64,000 nucleotides of DNA from Macrosoma leucophasiata (taxonomy: Eukaryota > Arthropoda > Insecta > Lepidoptera > Hedylidae), in NCBI GenBank assembly GCA_036365455.1, contig JAWQUS010000022.1, positions 310,001 through 374,000 of the forward strand, read 5' to 3'. The first letter of the stretch is position 1, and every line of letters starts with the position of its first letter. A program made the position numbers and the translations under genes. This document shows, in pieces, positions 42,375-54,192 of this stretch. Below the pieces are notes generated by a model. The model made no database searches. It was not told the origin of the DNA and was given only the letters and a program-made list of their open reading frames with translations.

Positions 42375-44424
42375 TACAATAATACAGTACAGTCAACGAA
42401 AATGCACCTTAGACGTGCGTAAAGAACTTATAATTATATTAATTTTATATTTATTTTTGGCGTATACATTATGTGTTGACATTTATAAAAAAATAATTTT
42501 CAACAGAACATAAAAACTAAAATTGTCAGAGCCATCTTTTGACGACGGTAGTGACCTCTATGACAACTATTTTTGAAAAAGTTTTTATAAAAGCCCGACA
42601 AACTAATTCACGAATACAAGACCCAATAAAAATCGATTTTCATTCGTTAAATGTGGAACCTTCACGATCGCACTAGGATATTTTTTAGTTTGATACAGTT
42701 CACAGAAAAAGCATTCGCAATTATTGTTTAAAATTAAAATATTACCTTAATAATTCGAGAAAGTTAAGCGCGATTCTCATATATTTTTCAAAGTAGCGAC
42801 AACGCCATCTGTTGTTGAGTATTTGCTAACTTATTGAACTGTTATTAAACTATACTTCGAAGATATTTACAGGTTATAATTTTAGTAGACCTTTGTTCAG
42901 CAGTGGACGTCTATTGGCTGAAATGATGATGATGATAATTTTAGTGCGATTGTTTCGTTCCACTAAATGCAAATGATGCATTACTGACATACAATCAGGA
43001 CATCGAAAGATAGAAGAATTAAATACTAAGCGCCGTTGGTAAAGTTTATCTAGTGAAATAATATAATAATATGTCATAAATAGTGACCAAATGTTGAGTG
43101 TAAAACGATACCGAAAGACAAAGTAAAACTGAAATAAAAACAGAAATATGAATTTTCCATTCAGCTCTAGTCTTAGTTTCGGCCAAACAGAAAGTGTTCA
43201 TGAAGTATTAATGCCGATAAAATTTATAATATAATATGTACAGTACAGTGCCCATTTTTGGAGCAATAAGGAAGCTGTTAGATTTAAGCACTGAATAACA
43301 AAAAGCCTTCAAATGTAACTTTATAATTAAAACATTTCTTCTAAATTAATAATTTTGTTTGTAACTTCTTTTTTAGCCAAAACCACGACTTTAATTGGTC
43401 ACTTTAACATAGCAATATCACCTTGATTAAAAATAAACAACGGCCAGTAAATAAAAACGCTTCAATGCCTTCATTAATATATTAATAACAACACCACTTT
43501 ACTTGCCACATACCTTAAGTTTTGTTTAAATGGATTTCAAGTGATATAGCCAATTTTCAGTGTTTTTTCTTTTACTAGGGTTACTCTACTTACTTGACAA
43601 AAACAATAAACGTCCAAGAAATTAGTAAACATACTAATTCTACTGGAATCTATGTTTTAGTGTGAATGTATTATTTTTTCAAACTAAATTAACTAGATGG
43701 CGCTGTCTAAATAAATTGAAGCAAATATTATGGTACATAATATATTATCATTAATTTCTGTAGTCATTTAAATGTTAGACTCATCATTGCATTAGATGAA
43801 AAATATTCGATATCTACCATTCAAAAATTATTATAATATTTAAGTTGCTAAATTAAAATTCGAATCCAACGCAATTCCGAACGCTAAAATAATAATGTAC
43901 ACTTAATAAAAAAAGCAATAAACCATTTTAAATATACACATAATAAAATTAGTGAGCTTTTTAAAGTCTTTGAATAATAAAACGACCGTCAACAATCCGT
44001 CATTTCCCTGTATATACAAATCGCGTTCCGAGTACGACTGTAGTCGGAAACGATCGATCGCTTCGAGTATTCACGACCGCGTCGAGTCGTTATTTAAAAA
44101 AATACGTTATTAAGTCTTGTGTTGTTATTGTTTTAACTAATAGTAGATACGTAATGAAAAAATGTAAATAGGCGTGAGACAGAGTACAGAAAAATAACAT
44201 TAATTAGTAAAAATAACTGAATTTACAACTTTTTGAAAAAAAATGATCACAATATTAAGTAATTTTAAGTTTAGGAAAACTTAAAACGTAAAATCAAAAT
44301 AAAATTAGCAATATTCTACGAATAAAATGTAAAAGTGAAACCAAGTCTAAATTGGACCTACTTATGCAACAAAGAACCAACATATTATCAAAATCGATTG
44401 TGTATAGATATCTCAAAATATTAG
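42375..44424. other. AT-rich gene-poor stretch with a small GC-rich patch
   Basis: Nothing coding recognised. 42885-42940 is a LINE tail. 44025-44095 is a CpG-containing patch (GTAGTCGGAAACGATCGATC) that stands out from its surroundings. Confidence 0.5.
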
Positions 44425-44655
44425 AGTTAAGGCAGAGAATATGTAATAATACTACGTATAGAATGGACACTTCGACGTCCAGCGCGATTTCCCCGCCTCA
44501 CCCAACCTCCTCCTCTACTATGGGCGACGTTTGGTATTCTCTACGTGCTACGCACACAGGTGCACGTGTAAATACACGTCACTGATTTGTGTCAGTGTAA
44601 TTGAGACCAAATTAAGCGTTTGTAGGGTATTTTGGTGGAGTGTCCGCGGTGTGGT

Positions 44656-45819
44656 TAAGGTTTTAATTCGAACTTGGCATGTTTGTGGATGGTTGCAAAA
44701 GTAGGTCCAATTAGTTCCACCTAAAAAGACACATCCTGGGCGGGGCATACATGGAACCAAAATCTAAGCGATGATTCTATGAGAGTTACATTTACATACA
44801 TATTATTCGTAGATATTACAACATTTTTTACGATTTTAAAATGCAACTAATACCAAACTATGGCTATTGTTGATGCGAAAAAAAAGTTCGTCCAAAAAAT
44901 AATGATTACAAACTATGTAAATCATCAAAGAATCCTGTCTAATGTATTACTAAAAATAAAAGTCGCTGAGATAACAATGCAGTAAACAACGACTGGAATC
45001 GTCCCAATACGATCGATCGTTTGCACAACAGTCCCCCGAGTCCGCGCAACAAGCCGTTATCATAATTGAAGGCTGTGGATTGAGATAGCTCAACCAACGT
45101 ACATTGAATGGACAAATACTATATTTTATACCACAATAGAGACTAAGGTTCAGTGGCACCAAAATATTAGTTAAAGTTAAATTTTTACCTTCTCTTGTTT
45201 CTAAATTTGTTAAAGTCAGAGAAGTATTGTAAGTTTTACCAATATTTTGGTGCAACAAAACCTAACAGTAACTGCAGAATGCGTTACAATAACGTATTTT
45301 TCACATTGTTAAGTTACATTAACCAGTACTTTAACAAATTTGTTAAAGTTAAAGTAAGATGCTGCAACCCAGTCTAATAAGTTAGTAGAAAAACAAGGCA
45401 AGACATATTAAAATGAGTATTTATAAGATTATTTATCAAAGAATTACTCATCGATAAATGTTACTATAATATTCAGGATAATTTGAGCGAAACCGTGAAA
45501 TGATATAAATGTTTAATCTAAATAAATGATAATATTTAACTTTCCCCTTATTACATAAGTTTCCCCTCTTATGTTGCTATGCCCTAACAGGGTGTTATTG
45601 TACAAAACCACCTATGTACCCATATGACATAACGCAATAAATAATTTGAATTGGAATTATATGCAGATAAAAGATATTTTAGATATAATTAATGAGATTT
45701 TGCGAAATATTTTAAAAATATAGTCTAAATTACACACCAAACAATAAAACTTTTGGCGACAACCGCCGAATTCTAATAATAAAAGATCAATAATCGGAGA
45801 AAAGATGTTTCATACGTAA
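44656..45819. other. AT-rich stretch, no gene seen
   Basis: Contains a degenerate hairpin with CACCAAAATATT / AATATTTTGGTG (45155-45255). No coding pattern. Confidence 0.5.
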
Positions 45820-46126
45820 CTTCACGCCTGTAATCCCCGAAGGGGTAGGCAGAGGTAAATGCATGCATTCAAGCATACATGCAAACACCCACGATTCGCC
45901 GGTTACGTTTTTGGCCCATGTAACAGGTGGCGAGCCTGTTGACATCTCCGGGCACATTACCAAACTTCAAGGTACTGGGAAATTTCCAGAAAATGGAAAA
46001 ATCCCAATAGAACCAGTGATAATGGACTTTACACCATCATCTCTGATAACCCCCTACCCGGGAATCGAACCCAGGACCTCAGCGTAGTAGTAGTGGCCTG
46101 CTACCACTAGGCTACCGAGGCAGTTA
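45820..46126 (-). repeat. tRNA-derived SINE (TAGCCTAGTGG family)
   Basis: Full reverse copy, about 306 bp, very similar to the copy at 20147. Shorter pieces of the family: 39298-39430, 40262-40318 and 61810-61900. Confidence 0.9.
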
Positions 46127-46551
46127 GAAAAGTTAAAGATGTTTCATAATATGTTTAAACAACAACACTATTACGATTTTTAAGCTGAGAGCCCTCTCCG
46201 CTCGCCGATTGCCCTATGAAGCAGAATAGTGCCGTCTCAAGACGAACCGCCAACATGAAACCATTAAAAAAAATACAATAGCACCATAGCAAATTCTAGC
46301 ACAAGTTTATCTAGAAGTAGCATCCTAGAGATGTAAGTTATTATTCTTGAAAGTTTTGCTTAAAATAATTTATCAATTATCACGCCATCTGTTGTTTACC
46401 AAAAGCAACCTTAAAAATAGATGGCACCACCAGTCGTAATAAATAAATCCTATCTAATAGTAATGATCATATTTATAACAAGTAAAAAACATTTGTAAAA
46501 AAGACTTTGCTACTGTGCTATGTACTGAGATACAGTACCAAGCAAGTTAAG

Positions 46552-47146
46552 TTGCACATCGAGCCTACGAAAGAGACAATCGGCTAGTTTCGACTTCGTA
46601 GAGCGTTATCTCTGCTGCACACTGCCTACGTAAGCACTGATAGTGTGGTATTGATCAAAACTTGATCAAAACGGTCGACAAAGGTCATATAGAAGAGTTG
46701 GCGGGAACCTTGAAAGAGGCGTGTGGTGCTCTTATTTTATTTCATTTTCTGGGTGTACTTTTGAGTTATATTAAATAAAGTTGGTGGCATTTTGTTTCAT
46801 ATAGGCTTATTACAGTGCCCGTGTATAGTGAAATAGAATATTAGTGCGAAAACACGTACTTTCAGATTGCCTCCAAAACTTCATTGTAAATGTTCTGGTA
46901 AAGTAGCCATCGCTTTACTCGAATCACTGTGACTCTGACTGACGGACTGCTAAATTGATTGACTGATGCTCACTTTTACGCTGCTTAATACAAATACGAA
47001 ATATCGTTTTACTTGACACTGGCAATATGCGTAATAGCGATGCCATAATATAAATAAAAAAAGGTCATATATAAGTAAGATGCGAAAGAGATAACGCTCT
47101 ACAGACCCGAAATAAGCCGAAGTCTTCTACCTAAGGTCGATGTGCA
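46552..47146. mobile_element. TTGCACATCGAGCC MITE interrupted by a retroposon
   Basis: Left part starts TTGCACATCGAGCCTACGAAAG at 46552; right part ends GGTCGATGTGCA at 47146. A relative of the compact element at 4311. Confidence 0.72.
46692..47059 (+). repeat. 370-bp retroposed repeat with 12-bp target duplication
   Basis: Starts GAAGAGTTGGCGGGAACC and ends GCCATAATATAAATAAAAA, flanked by AAAGGTCATATA at 46680-46691 and 47060-47071. The A-rich end and target duplication imply retroposition. No tRNA, 5S or 7SL head was recognised. Reverse-oriented relatives: 1708-2075, 5640-5990, 18655-19055 and 60685-61065. Confidence 0.85.
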
Positions 47147-47149
47147 GGA

Positions 47150-48544
47150 TTTTTGTTTTATACTGTACCTTTATAATTTATATGGTATTTGTCCATTCAA
47201 TAAAAACATCTCTACCAAGCCAATAGCATTTAAAAGGCAATCCTATCTAAGAGATCTATTTAATCTTAACATCAAGGCGTAATGCGCAAAAATTAATGAT
47301 ATAAACACGGATATAGAGATCAACTGGAAGTGACATTCATTAATATATCATATTTACACATTAAAGTTACATTGAGAAGACTATGTGACGTTCTATACGG
47401 TTCGTTTTCAATATGATGTGATATATGTTTACAATTATATCTCCAATTTTATTGTATAACGTTACATTTTTACGGATCCTTGTCAAGGTATGGATTAAGT
47501 GATTTTTCAGTGATATAGGAAGCCTAATATTGATTAAAATTTGATTATTTGGTCACAAAGCTTTGCGATCTCACAAAGCTAAATTGATATTTACCAAATG
47601 TTATATGTATATTGATTTTATTTAATTCTAATTTAATCTAAACGTCCAAATAAGCGGTTATAATATTTTATAACAATACATATAGCATCACATCGCTTTT
47701 TTTATGAGAACCGATAAGCGAGCAATTGAATACCTCTCTGGTTGAAAATATTCATATTAAAATAAATAATAAATATATAAAAAATATTATCTTTTCTTAT
47801 CAAAGAGATAAATTGCATGGTAAGTAAACACTGCAGTTCATAGAGATCTACACTAATGCCAACAGGTCTCAAAGTGGAGTGGAGTGGTGCTTTTAAAAGT
47901 ATTTTTTGCATAAGCATTAAAATTAGTATTAGGAAATAAACGGATTTAATTTCGATAGATTATCAAATTATTCCAAACCAAGAAGTATTCAACTGACCCC
48001 GCTAGTCCTACTCGTATTTTAAACGTCCATCATCCTATCATTAAATCCTATACGAAAATACATTATTAATATATACTTTTTTATTTTTAATCGGCAGTGC
48101 TTTATACCATTCAACATTTCAACAACATATTTACATACATTTAATTTTAAAATGCAAATAAAAATTTAATTCACGTTAACTACGCTCAAGGTATTTAGTG
48201 AAGCACGCGCAGCCACTTCCAGCATTTCTCTATATCTGTGGCGATTAATTCGTTATGCTTTTAAAGGCCTTATTCCGTATGAAATAAGGTAAATAGCTTA
48301 GAAACGCTAAATTCCCACCTATATTATGATGAATTTAAGAAAATATTAATGATTTCCATTACTGTATGGGTTTTATATTGATAGAAGTGTTATATTAAAA
48401 TATTTTAATATCACATGACTAAGAAATAAATTAATGGTTTCACAATATTATTTAAATCTGAACGAATATAGAATAGGTACGTAACAATTATAACCTAATA
48501 CCTAATAATTGCCAATTGGCCCGAAGTTGCAAAGGACCGGGATA
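47150..48544. other. AT-rich stretch, no gene seen
   Basis: A very old SINE-like piece near 47815-47870 and otherwise unique AT-rich sequence; the last 30 bp resemble an RTE C-terminus. Confidence 0.45.
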
Positions 48545-48558
48545 GGTAGGTGGAGGAA

Positions 48559-49348
48559 CCCCCTCGAGGGTTTCCGCCTTGTCGTGGCGGGGGGGCTCAG
48601 TACCCGGTGGTTGTCCACACACCGGCGAAGCCAAGAGGAACCCAGAGAGGGGGCGGCGTTTGGCGTGGCTCTGCCCGCCACTCGCTGCTGTGGAGAGGAG
48701 ACGGCTGGGGAGGAGGTGTACGGGTATTTCGTTGGCCCTGCACCCTATCCCCAGCCGCCTAACGGTGGTCCCGCCGTCAGATGGTGACGTGGTGGGAAGG
48801 CGGCTGGGGAAGAGGTGTATGGGTGTGTTGTTGGCCCTGCACCCTATCCCCAGCCGCCTAGCGGTGGTCCCGCCGCTCGATAGGGACGTGGTGGGGCCGC
48901 GGGGGGGCGGTTGAAGGTCAGTTCATTCCTGTCACTACCGCTCCCCCGGGGCCGGACAGAGTGCCCCTGGACTCCTCCACCCGGGCGTCTTGGGACGCCT
49001 GGCGTTGTGAGTGGTCGGGGCAGGGACCTTTGGGTGTCGGACTAGGGGATGTCCGTCGCCCAAATGGAGATAGGTCCCAAGCTGGGTGGCGTGCACGTGT
49101 TCCGCACGCCACAAGTGTTGGTTGGAGCCAAGGAGCTCAACCTGCGGAGGGCTCGGAGACGAGCAGCCGCCGGCGGGGTCGCGGATGTGTGCGTAAGCGT
49201 TCCCGTGACCCCGCCACTGATGGCGGAAGAGTCGGAACACCGCGGGGTTTTAGTGAGTACGAGTCTCACACTACCCGCCGTCGTTTCCCCTAGACGGAGG
49301 GTGCCCATGAGGGTTTCCCCGCGTAAAAAAAAAAAAAAAAAAAAAAAA
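48559..49348 (+). mobile_element. GC-rich poly(A) retroposon with 14-bp target duplication
   Basis: 790 bp, very GC-rich against AT-rich surroundings, ending in 24 A. Exact direct repeats GGTAGGTGGAGGAA flank it (48545-48558 and 49349-49362). An internal segment of about 100 bp (CGGCTGGGG..CCGCCG) is tandemly repeated at 48702 and 48801. Open frames inside are compositional. The family was not recognised; it may be the 3' part or a non-autonomous derivative of an R1-like LINE. The surrounding sequence reads like an RTE ORF end (KIGEASVQEWDS). Confidence 0.75.
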
Positions 49349-49984
49349 GGTAGGTGGAGGAAAATAGGAGAGGCTTCTGTTCAAGAGTGGGACAGCAAAG
49401 CTAATAAAAAAAATCTTTTTTATGACGTAATTATTGATACAGACATTAATATGCATAATTTCCGGCCCTGTGATTTCCGGCACAGAGGCATAATACCTTA
49501 GGCCTCCGGGGTGGTAACGCATCTGCATTTTGGCCTTGGTCTTCATGTGGATGTCTATAGGCTGCAGTCATCACTTAACATCAATGTGAACTGCATGCTT
49601 GTTTGGCACTTCCATTACATTAAAAAAAAATGTTATCATGCCTAAAATGCATACATATCATAGAAAATTCCTAGTTGTCAGGCTAAAGCTATTACGTCGA
49701 ATGCCACTATATCTGGCGTGTCAAAGATATGATCACGCGCAAGCACCAAAGTTGATTTAAGATATTCTTTACATAATTATATTATTCTTCACAAAGGAGA
49801 TGTTGCAAAAATGTATGTACCACCGGCCATGTATTGTACACAATATCATTAAACAGGCAAAATTAATATAACAATGTTCATTCATTTTCGTCTCGTGTGT
49901 TCGGGTAAACCGGTCGCGACACAAAGTATCTACAACTCGGTGAATAGTGATCGTGAGTGTCCACAGAGTAGCTTGTTGTGAGAG

Positions 49985-50827
49985 ATGGACAAGACAATTT
50001 CGAAAGATGGATCTCTTAGTGACAAGGAATCCCCACCTCAATATGTCACACACCGTAAAAGTTCCGAAATTCAAGAACTTCGCGCTGAAATACAGGCCTT
50101 CCAATCCAACATGGTTGGTACTCTTGAGAAGTGGTTCTCCAATCAAGACGAAAAGTTCAAAAAAATTATTGATGATTTCAACGATATTAAGATATCTATA
50201 AGATTTATCAACGACAGCTGTGAAGATTTAAAAACAAAGACTGTAGCCTTGGATAAACGAATAACTTCATTAGAGACGTCCACTAAAAACCATGACAATT
50301 TCCTGCGAATAGAAGATCTCGAGACAAAACTGGAAGCTCTGGAGCAGCAAGCGCGCCAGTGCAACATAGAAATATCAAATATGCCCGAAAAGCGTGGAGA
50401 AAATCTATTAACAATTATAGAAGATATTGGAGCACTTGTAAAGCATCCATTAAACAAGCAAGACGTTATTTCTGTGCATCGAGTATCTCAAGTTATCACG
50501 AACAGTCAACGCCCCAAGAACATAATAGTGAAACTTTCAACTCGTATGCTTCGGGATAATTTTATATCTGCTGTACGTCTACATAGAGGAGTCTCGTCAG
50601 AGCAGTTGAATATCTCTGGATCCCCGCATAAAATATATGTGAATGAGCATATCACTCCTATGAAAAAAATCCTGTTTCGTAAGGCACGGGACAATTCACG
50701 GGAGCATGGTTTTCGTTTCGTATGGATCAAGCATGGAAAAATACTGGCTAGGCGAAATGAAACCTCACCAGTACTCTCAATTAACTCCGAGAAAGATTTG
50801 TGCAAATTCAAAACCCAAGTTAAGTGA
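49985..50827 (+). CDS. LINE ORF1: coiled coil plus FP25K-like domain
   Basis: 280 residues. Residues about 20-125 have heptad-like Leu/Ile spacing with charged residues (LETSTKNHDNFLRIEDLETK), consistent with a coiled coil. Residues about 130-275 (IEISNMPEKRGENL, VISVHRV, NIIVKLSTRMLRDNF, IYVNEHITP, LFRKAR) resemble the baculovirus FP25K-type domain known in ORF1 of many insect LINEs. The role would be binding and packaging of the element's own RNA. No CCHC knuckles are visible. The start lies 106 bp inside the element. Confidence 0.85.
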   Translation: MDKTISKDGSLSDKESPPQYVTHRKSSEIQELRAEIQAFQSNMVGTLEKWFSNQDEKFKKIIDDFNDIKISIRFINDSCEDLKTKTVALDKRITSLETSTKNHDNFLRIEDLETKLEALEQQARQCNIEISNMPEKRGENLLTIIEDIGALVKHPLNKQDVISVHRVSQVITNSQRPKNIIVKLSTRMLRDNFISAVRLHRGVSSEQLNISGSPHKIYVNEHITPMKKILFRKARDNSREHGFRFVWIKHGKILARRNETSPVLSINSEKDLCKFKTQVK

Positions 50828-51266
50828 TGGTGCTTTGTATATACTTTCCAGGTATACTATTAATGCAATCTTTGTTGAAACCTTGTTCTATGTAGTACGT
50901 ATTAGTACAATATTACTACCTCAATATCAGTTTCAAAAAATAACTTTAGTTTTAAAACGAAATCTCTCATACATGCATTACTCTGTGTGTTGTTTACTCC
51001 GTTTAGCAGCGAATCATTTATTTTCTACCTTCGAATGTTTACGTGATGTAAAAATTGTGTTTGTAAGTAACAATTTAGCGGTCAATTTAAGTTTATTGTC
51101 AAATTTAATTACTGTATTTTTATTAATAAAACCAGAAAATAAAAGAAACAACGAAATAGATACTGAATATGTAAATTTAAGCAATCTTTTCTATAAGTCT
51201 CGTCAATCTTTTGTATCTTTAAATCGTAGTAATACTATATTATTTTATCAAATTAAAAATGGCTGA
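50706..51266 (+). CDS. Third open frame bridging LINE ORF1 and ORF2
   Basis: 186 codons in the +1 frame relative to ORF1. It overlaps the last 120 bp of ORF1 and ends in TGA overlapping the ORF2 start (ATGGCTGA, 51259-51266). The part unique to it is AT-rich, Leu/Asn/Ser-rich and has no recognised domain. It could be a genuine small ORF, a coupling device for reinitiation at ORF2, or chance. Confidence 0.3.
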   Translation: MVFVSYGSSMEKYWLGEMKPHQYSQLTPRKICANSKPKLSDGALYILSRYTINAIFVETLFYVVRISTILLPQYQFQKITLVLKRNLSYMHYSVCCLLRLAANHLFSTFECLRDVKIVFVSNNLAVNLSLLSNLITVFLLIKPENKRNNEIDTEYVNLSNLFYKSRQSFVSLNRSNTILFYQIKNG

Positions 51267-54192
51267 CAAAATATCAATTTATTACCAAAATTGTAGGGGA
51301 CTTAGAACAAAACTATTTACACTATTTACAAATATTTTAGCAAATAATTATGACGTAATCATACTTTCCGAAACATGGCTCGTACATACAATCTCGGATA
51401 GTGCAATATGCGATTCCCGTTACCAAGTATTTAGGTGCGACCGGGACCGGGACGCCACTGGGAAGGAGGACGGTGGCGGCGTGCTGGTGGCAGTACGCCG
51501 CGGTATACAGGTTCAGCGCATATTTATCGGTACTGTACACAGCACATTCAATACCGATTGTGACGACCACTATATGCTAGATGCTGTAGACTATGTTTTA
51601 TTAAAAATAATTTCTCAAGGTAAGTGTAACGCAATTTGCGGCGTATACATACCGCCTGGTCAACACCATATGGTTTATTCCACTTTCTTAAATGCATTAC
51701 AGTACGAGTTAGATTGTAATCAGGTGAGTCTATTTTATATTGTCGGAGATTTTAATATACCACGTATTGAGTGGAATAGCTGCGATTCACATGATTCATA
51801 TTTATCGTCTTTTACGAATGAACATAACATACTGCATAATCACATCTTTGAATTTTTACATGCGACAAACAGTAAGCAGAATAACTTTATTAAAAATAGT
51901 ATGGATCGAATTCTAGATTTATGTATATCCAATAGCGACTTTTGTAGTTGTGAACCACCTTCGCATAATCCACTAGTTAGTTTAGATAGTTTACATCCAC
52001 CTTTTTGGTTTTTTACACCTTTTAATTTTTCTTGCGAAACAATGACCTTATCGGCAACTCCCAGATATTATTTTCTAGAAGGTAAATACCACTCAATTAA
52101 TGAACTAATTAGCTCATTTGATTGGAGTAAACTCTTAAATAATATATCTATGAACGAATCAGTCGGTGTGTTTTATGAAAAAATATATGAAATAATTAAA
52201 GCTCATGTTCCTTTACGCTCGCCAAAACATTGTGACTATCCAATTTGGTTTTCCCGGCCACTGATTCATATATTTAAAAACAAAGAAAAGGCTTGGATAA
52301 AATGGAAAAAATACAATTCTATTTCCCACTACGAAGAATTTTCTTTGTTCAGAAATAGATTTCAGATAGTCAGTAAAGAATGTTTTGACACGTACATTAA
52401 TTCAGTAGAAGACTCGATAAGAAGCGATGTCAATACGCTGTGGAAATATGTTAGAAGTCGAGACAAAAAGTCTGGTATTCCATCTTCTATGAAATATAGT
52501 GATACTATATCCGATAGCCCCGAGAGTATATGTAACCTTTTTTCAGATTTTTTTGGCTCAGTATATGAACCCAGTACTTGTGAAAAAATTGACTTTGATA
52601 AGTTACCTATGAATAATTTCTGTGACTCCGTCTTATCAAACATATGCATTACGCAAGATGAAATTATTAAAGAATTAAAGAATTTGGATGTTTCGAAAGG
52701 ACCTGGACCCGATGGCCTACCTCCATTTTTCTTAAAGCACACCGCTGATTCTCTGGCAGTTCCACTACAAATATTATATAGTAAAAGTTTATCTGAAGGC
52801 GTTGTGCCAGATGTGTGGAAAATGGCCTATGTTGTTCCTGTTTATAAGAGTGGCCGTAGAAATGACGTTACTAACTACCGTCCCATATCTCTCTTATCCA
52901 CTTTATCAAAGGTGCTTGAGCGTCTAGTACATAACTATATTTACCCTTCGCTACATAAGCTCATAATTGAAGAACAACATGGTTTTGTCAAGAAACGATC
53001 TACTATTAGTAATCTTGTATTATACACTAATTCGTTATTTCAGAGTATGGATAAACGCATCCAAGTTGATTCTATTTATACAGACTTCTGCAAAGCCTTT
53101 GACAAGGTGGATCACGATCTCCTTCTTCGGAAGCTAGCGTTTAACGGAATTCGCGGAAACCTTCTAAGATGGTTCTCCTCTTATATTAGAAATAGATCGC
53201 AACGCGTTGTGGTTAATGGATTCATTTCTGATGACATTATAAAGATAACATCGGGCGTAGCCCAGGGATCAATTTTGGGGCCTTTACTTTTTGTAATATT
53301 CATTAATGACATCAATATCTGTTTTAAATATACCCATTTTCTGTTATATGCTGATGATTTAAAAATTTATCGCGAAATTAGGACCTTAGAAGACTGTAGA
53401 CGCTTACAAGATGATCTTGATCGTCTGACAAGTTATTGTTACCATAATAAGCTTCATCTGAGTTTATCTAAATGTAAATCTATAACCTTTACTAAAAAAC
53501 TACACAAAATCGATTTCACTTACAATTTATGTAATAGCCCATTAGAAAAAGTAGCACTGATAAGAGATTTAGGTATTGTTATGGACTCAAAACTTCACTT
53601 TGATGCTCACATAAATATAGTCATGAACAGAGCTTTCAGACTGTATGGTTTTGTCATGAGGACATGTATTCCTTTTAAAAGACCTGCAACTTATTTACTT
53701 TTATATAAATCTCTTATCCGATCTCAACTAGATTATGCTACTTCTGTATGGAATCCATGCTATGATAAATACAGCGAACAGTTAGAGACCGTTCAACGTA
53801 AGTTTTTACGATCCCTGAATTATCGCTGTTTTGCTTCTAAGTCCCCTTATGAAACACTTTTATCAAAATTTTCTTTATCAACACTCAAAATGAGAAGATT
53901 GCTTTTAGATCAAATGTTACTATACAACATATGTCACTACAAATTTGACTGCAATAGACTTAATAATCAAGTTTATATTAGTATTCCATGTCGTTCTACG
54001 ACACGAAATACCCGTAAGAACAACCTATTTGCACCCCCTAATTGTAAAACTAATGCAGGTGAGCGAGCACCTATAAATAGACTCATGAAACAATATAACA
54101 AATATTTCACTAAGGTAGAATTTTTTGAAACGTCACCTAACGCATTTAAGCGAAATGTTCTAAATGTAATGCAGAACATTAACATAATGTAA
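51259..54192 (+). CDS. LINE ORF2: APE endonuclease and reverse transcriptase
   Basis: 977 residues. The N-terminal APE-type endonuclease (about 1-240) shows YYQNCRGLRTKL, IILSETWL, GGGVLVAVRR, VYIPPG, GDFNIP and DRILDLCISN; the usual SDH is replaced by DSLHPPF. Reverse transcriptase motifs follow from about 475: GPDGLPPFFLK, YRPISLLS, QHGFVKKRS, YTDFCKAFDKVDH, GVAQGSILGPLLF and the catalytic LLYADDLKIY. The C-terminal part has the thumb/C-terminal features of the Jockey superfamily (RSQLDYATSVWNP). Full-length and uninterrupted. It would nick target DNA and prime reverse transcription there. Confidence 0.95.
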   Translation: MADKISIYYQNCRGLRTKLFTLFTNILANNYDVIILSETWLVHTISDSAICDSRYQVFRCDRDRDATGKEDGGGVLVAVRRGIQVQRIFIGTVHSTFNTDCDDHYMLDAVDYVLLKIISQGKCNAICGVYIPPGQHHMVYSTFLNALQYELDCNQVSLFYIVGDFNIPRIEWNSCDSHDSYLSSFTNEHNILHNHIFEFLHATNSKQNNFIKNSMDRILDLCISNSDFCSCEPPSHNPLVSLDSLHPPFWFFTPFNFSCETMTLSATPRYYFLEGKYHSINELISSFDWSKLLNNISMNESVGVFYEKIYEIIKAHVPLRSPKHCDYPIWFSRPLIHIFKNKEKAWIKWKKYNSISHYEEFSLFRNRFQIVSKECFDTYINSVEDSIRSDVNTLWKYVRSRDKKSGIPSSMKYSDTISDSPESICNLFSDFFGSVYEPSTCEKIDFDKLPMNNFCDSVLSNICITQDEIIKELKNLDVSKGPGPDGLPPFFLKHTADSLAVPLQILYSKSLSEGVVPDVWKMAYVVPVYKSGRRNDVTNYRPISLLSTLSKVLERLVHNYIYPSLHKLIIEEQHGFVKKRSTISNLVLYTNSLFQSMDKRIQVDSIYTDFCKAFDKVDHDLLLRKLAFNGIRGNLLRWFSSYIRNRSQRVVVNGFISDDIIKITSGVAQGSILGPLLFVIFINDINICFKYTHFLLYADDLKIYREIRTLEDCRRLQDDLDRLTSYCYHNKLHLSLSKCKSITFTKKLHKIDFTYNLCNSPLEKVALIRDLGIVMDSKLHFDAHINIVMNRAFRLYGFVMRTCIPFKRPATYLLLYKSLIRSQLDYATSVWNPCYDKYSEQLETVQRKFLRSLNYRCFASKSPYETLLSKFSLSTLKMRRLLLDQMLLYNICHYKFDCNRLNNQVYISIPCRSTTRNTRKNNLFAPPNCKTNAGERAPINRLMKQYNKYFTKVEFFETSPNAFKRNVLNVMQNINIM

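Noticed and set aside
48509..49501. Several overlapping GC-rich frames of 70-150 codons
   Set aside because: They lie in the GC-rich poly(A) retroposon, overlap on both strands, and match no protein pattern; composition explains them.
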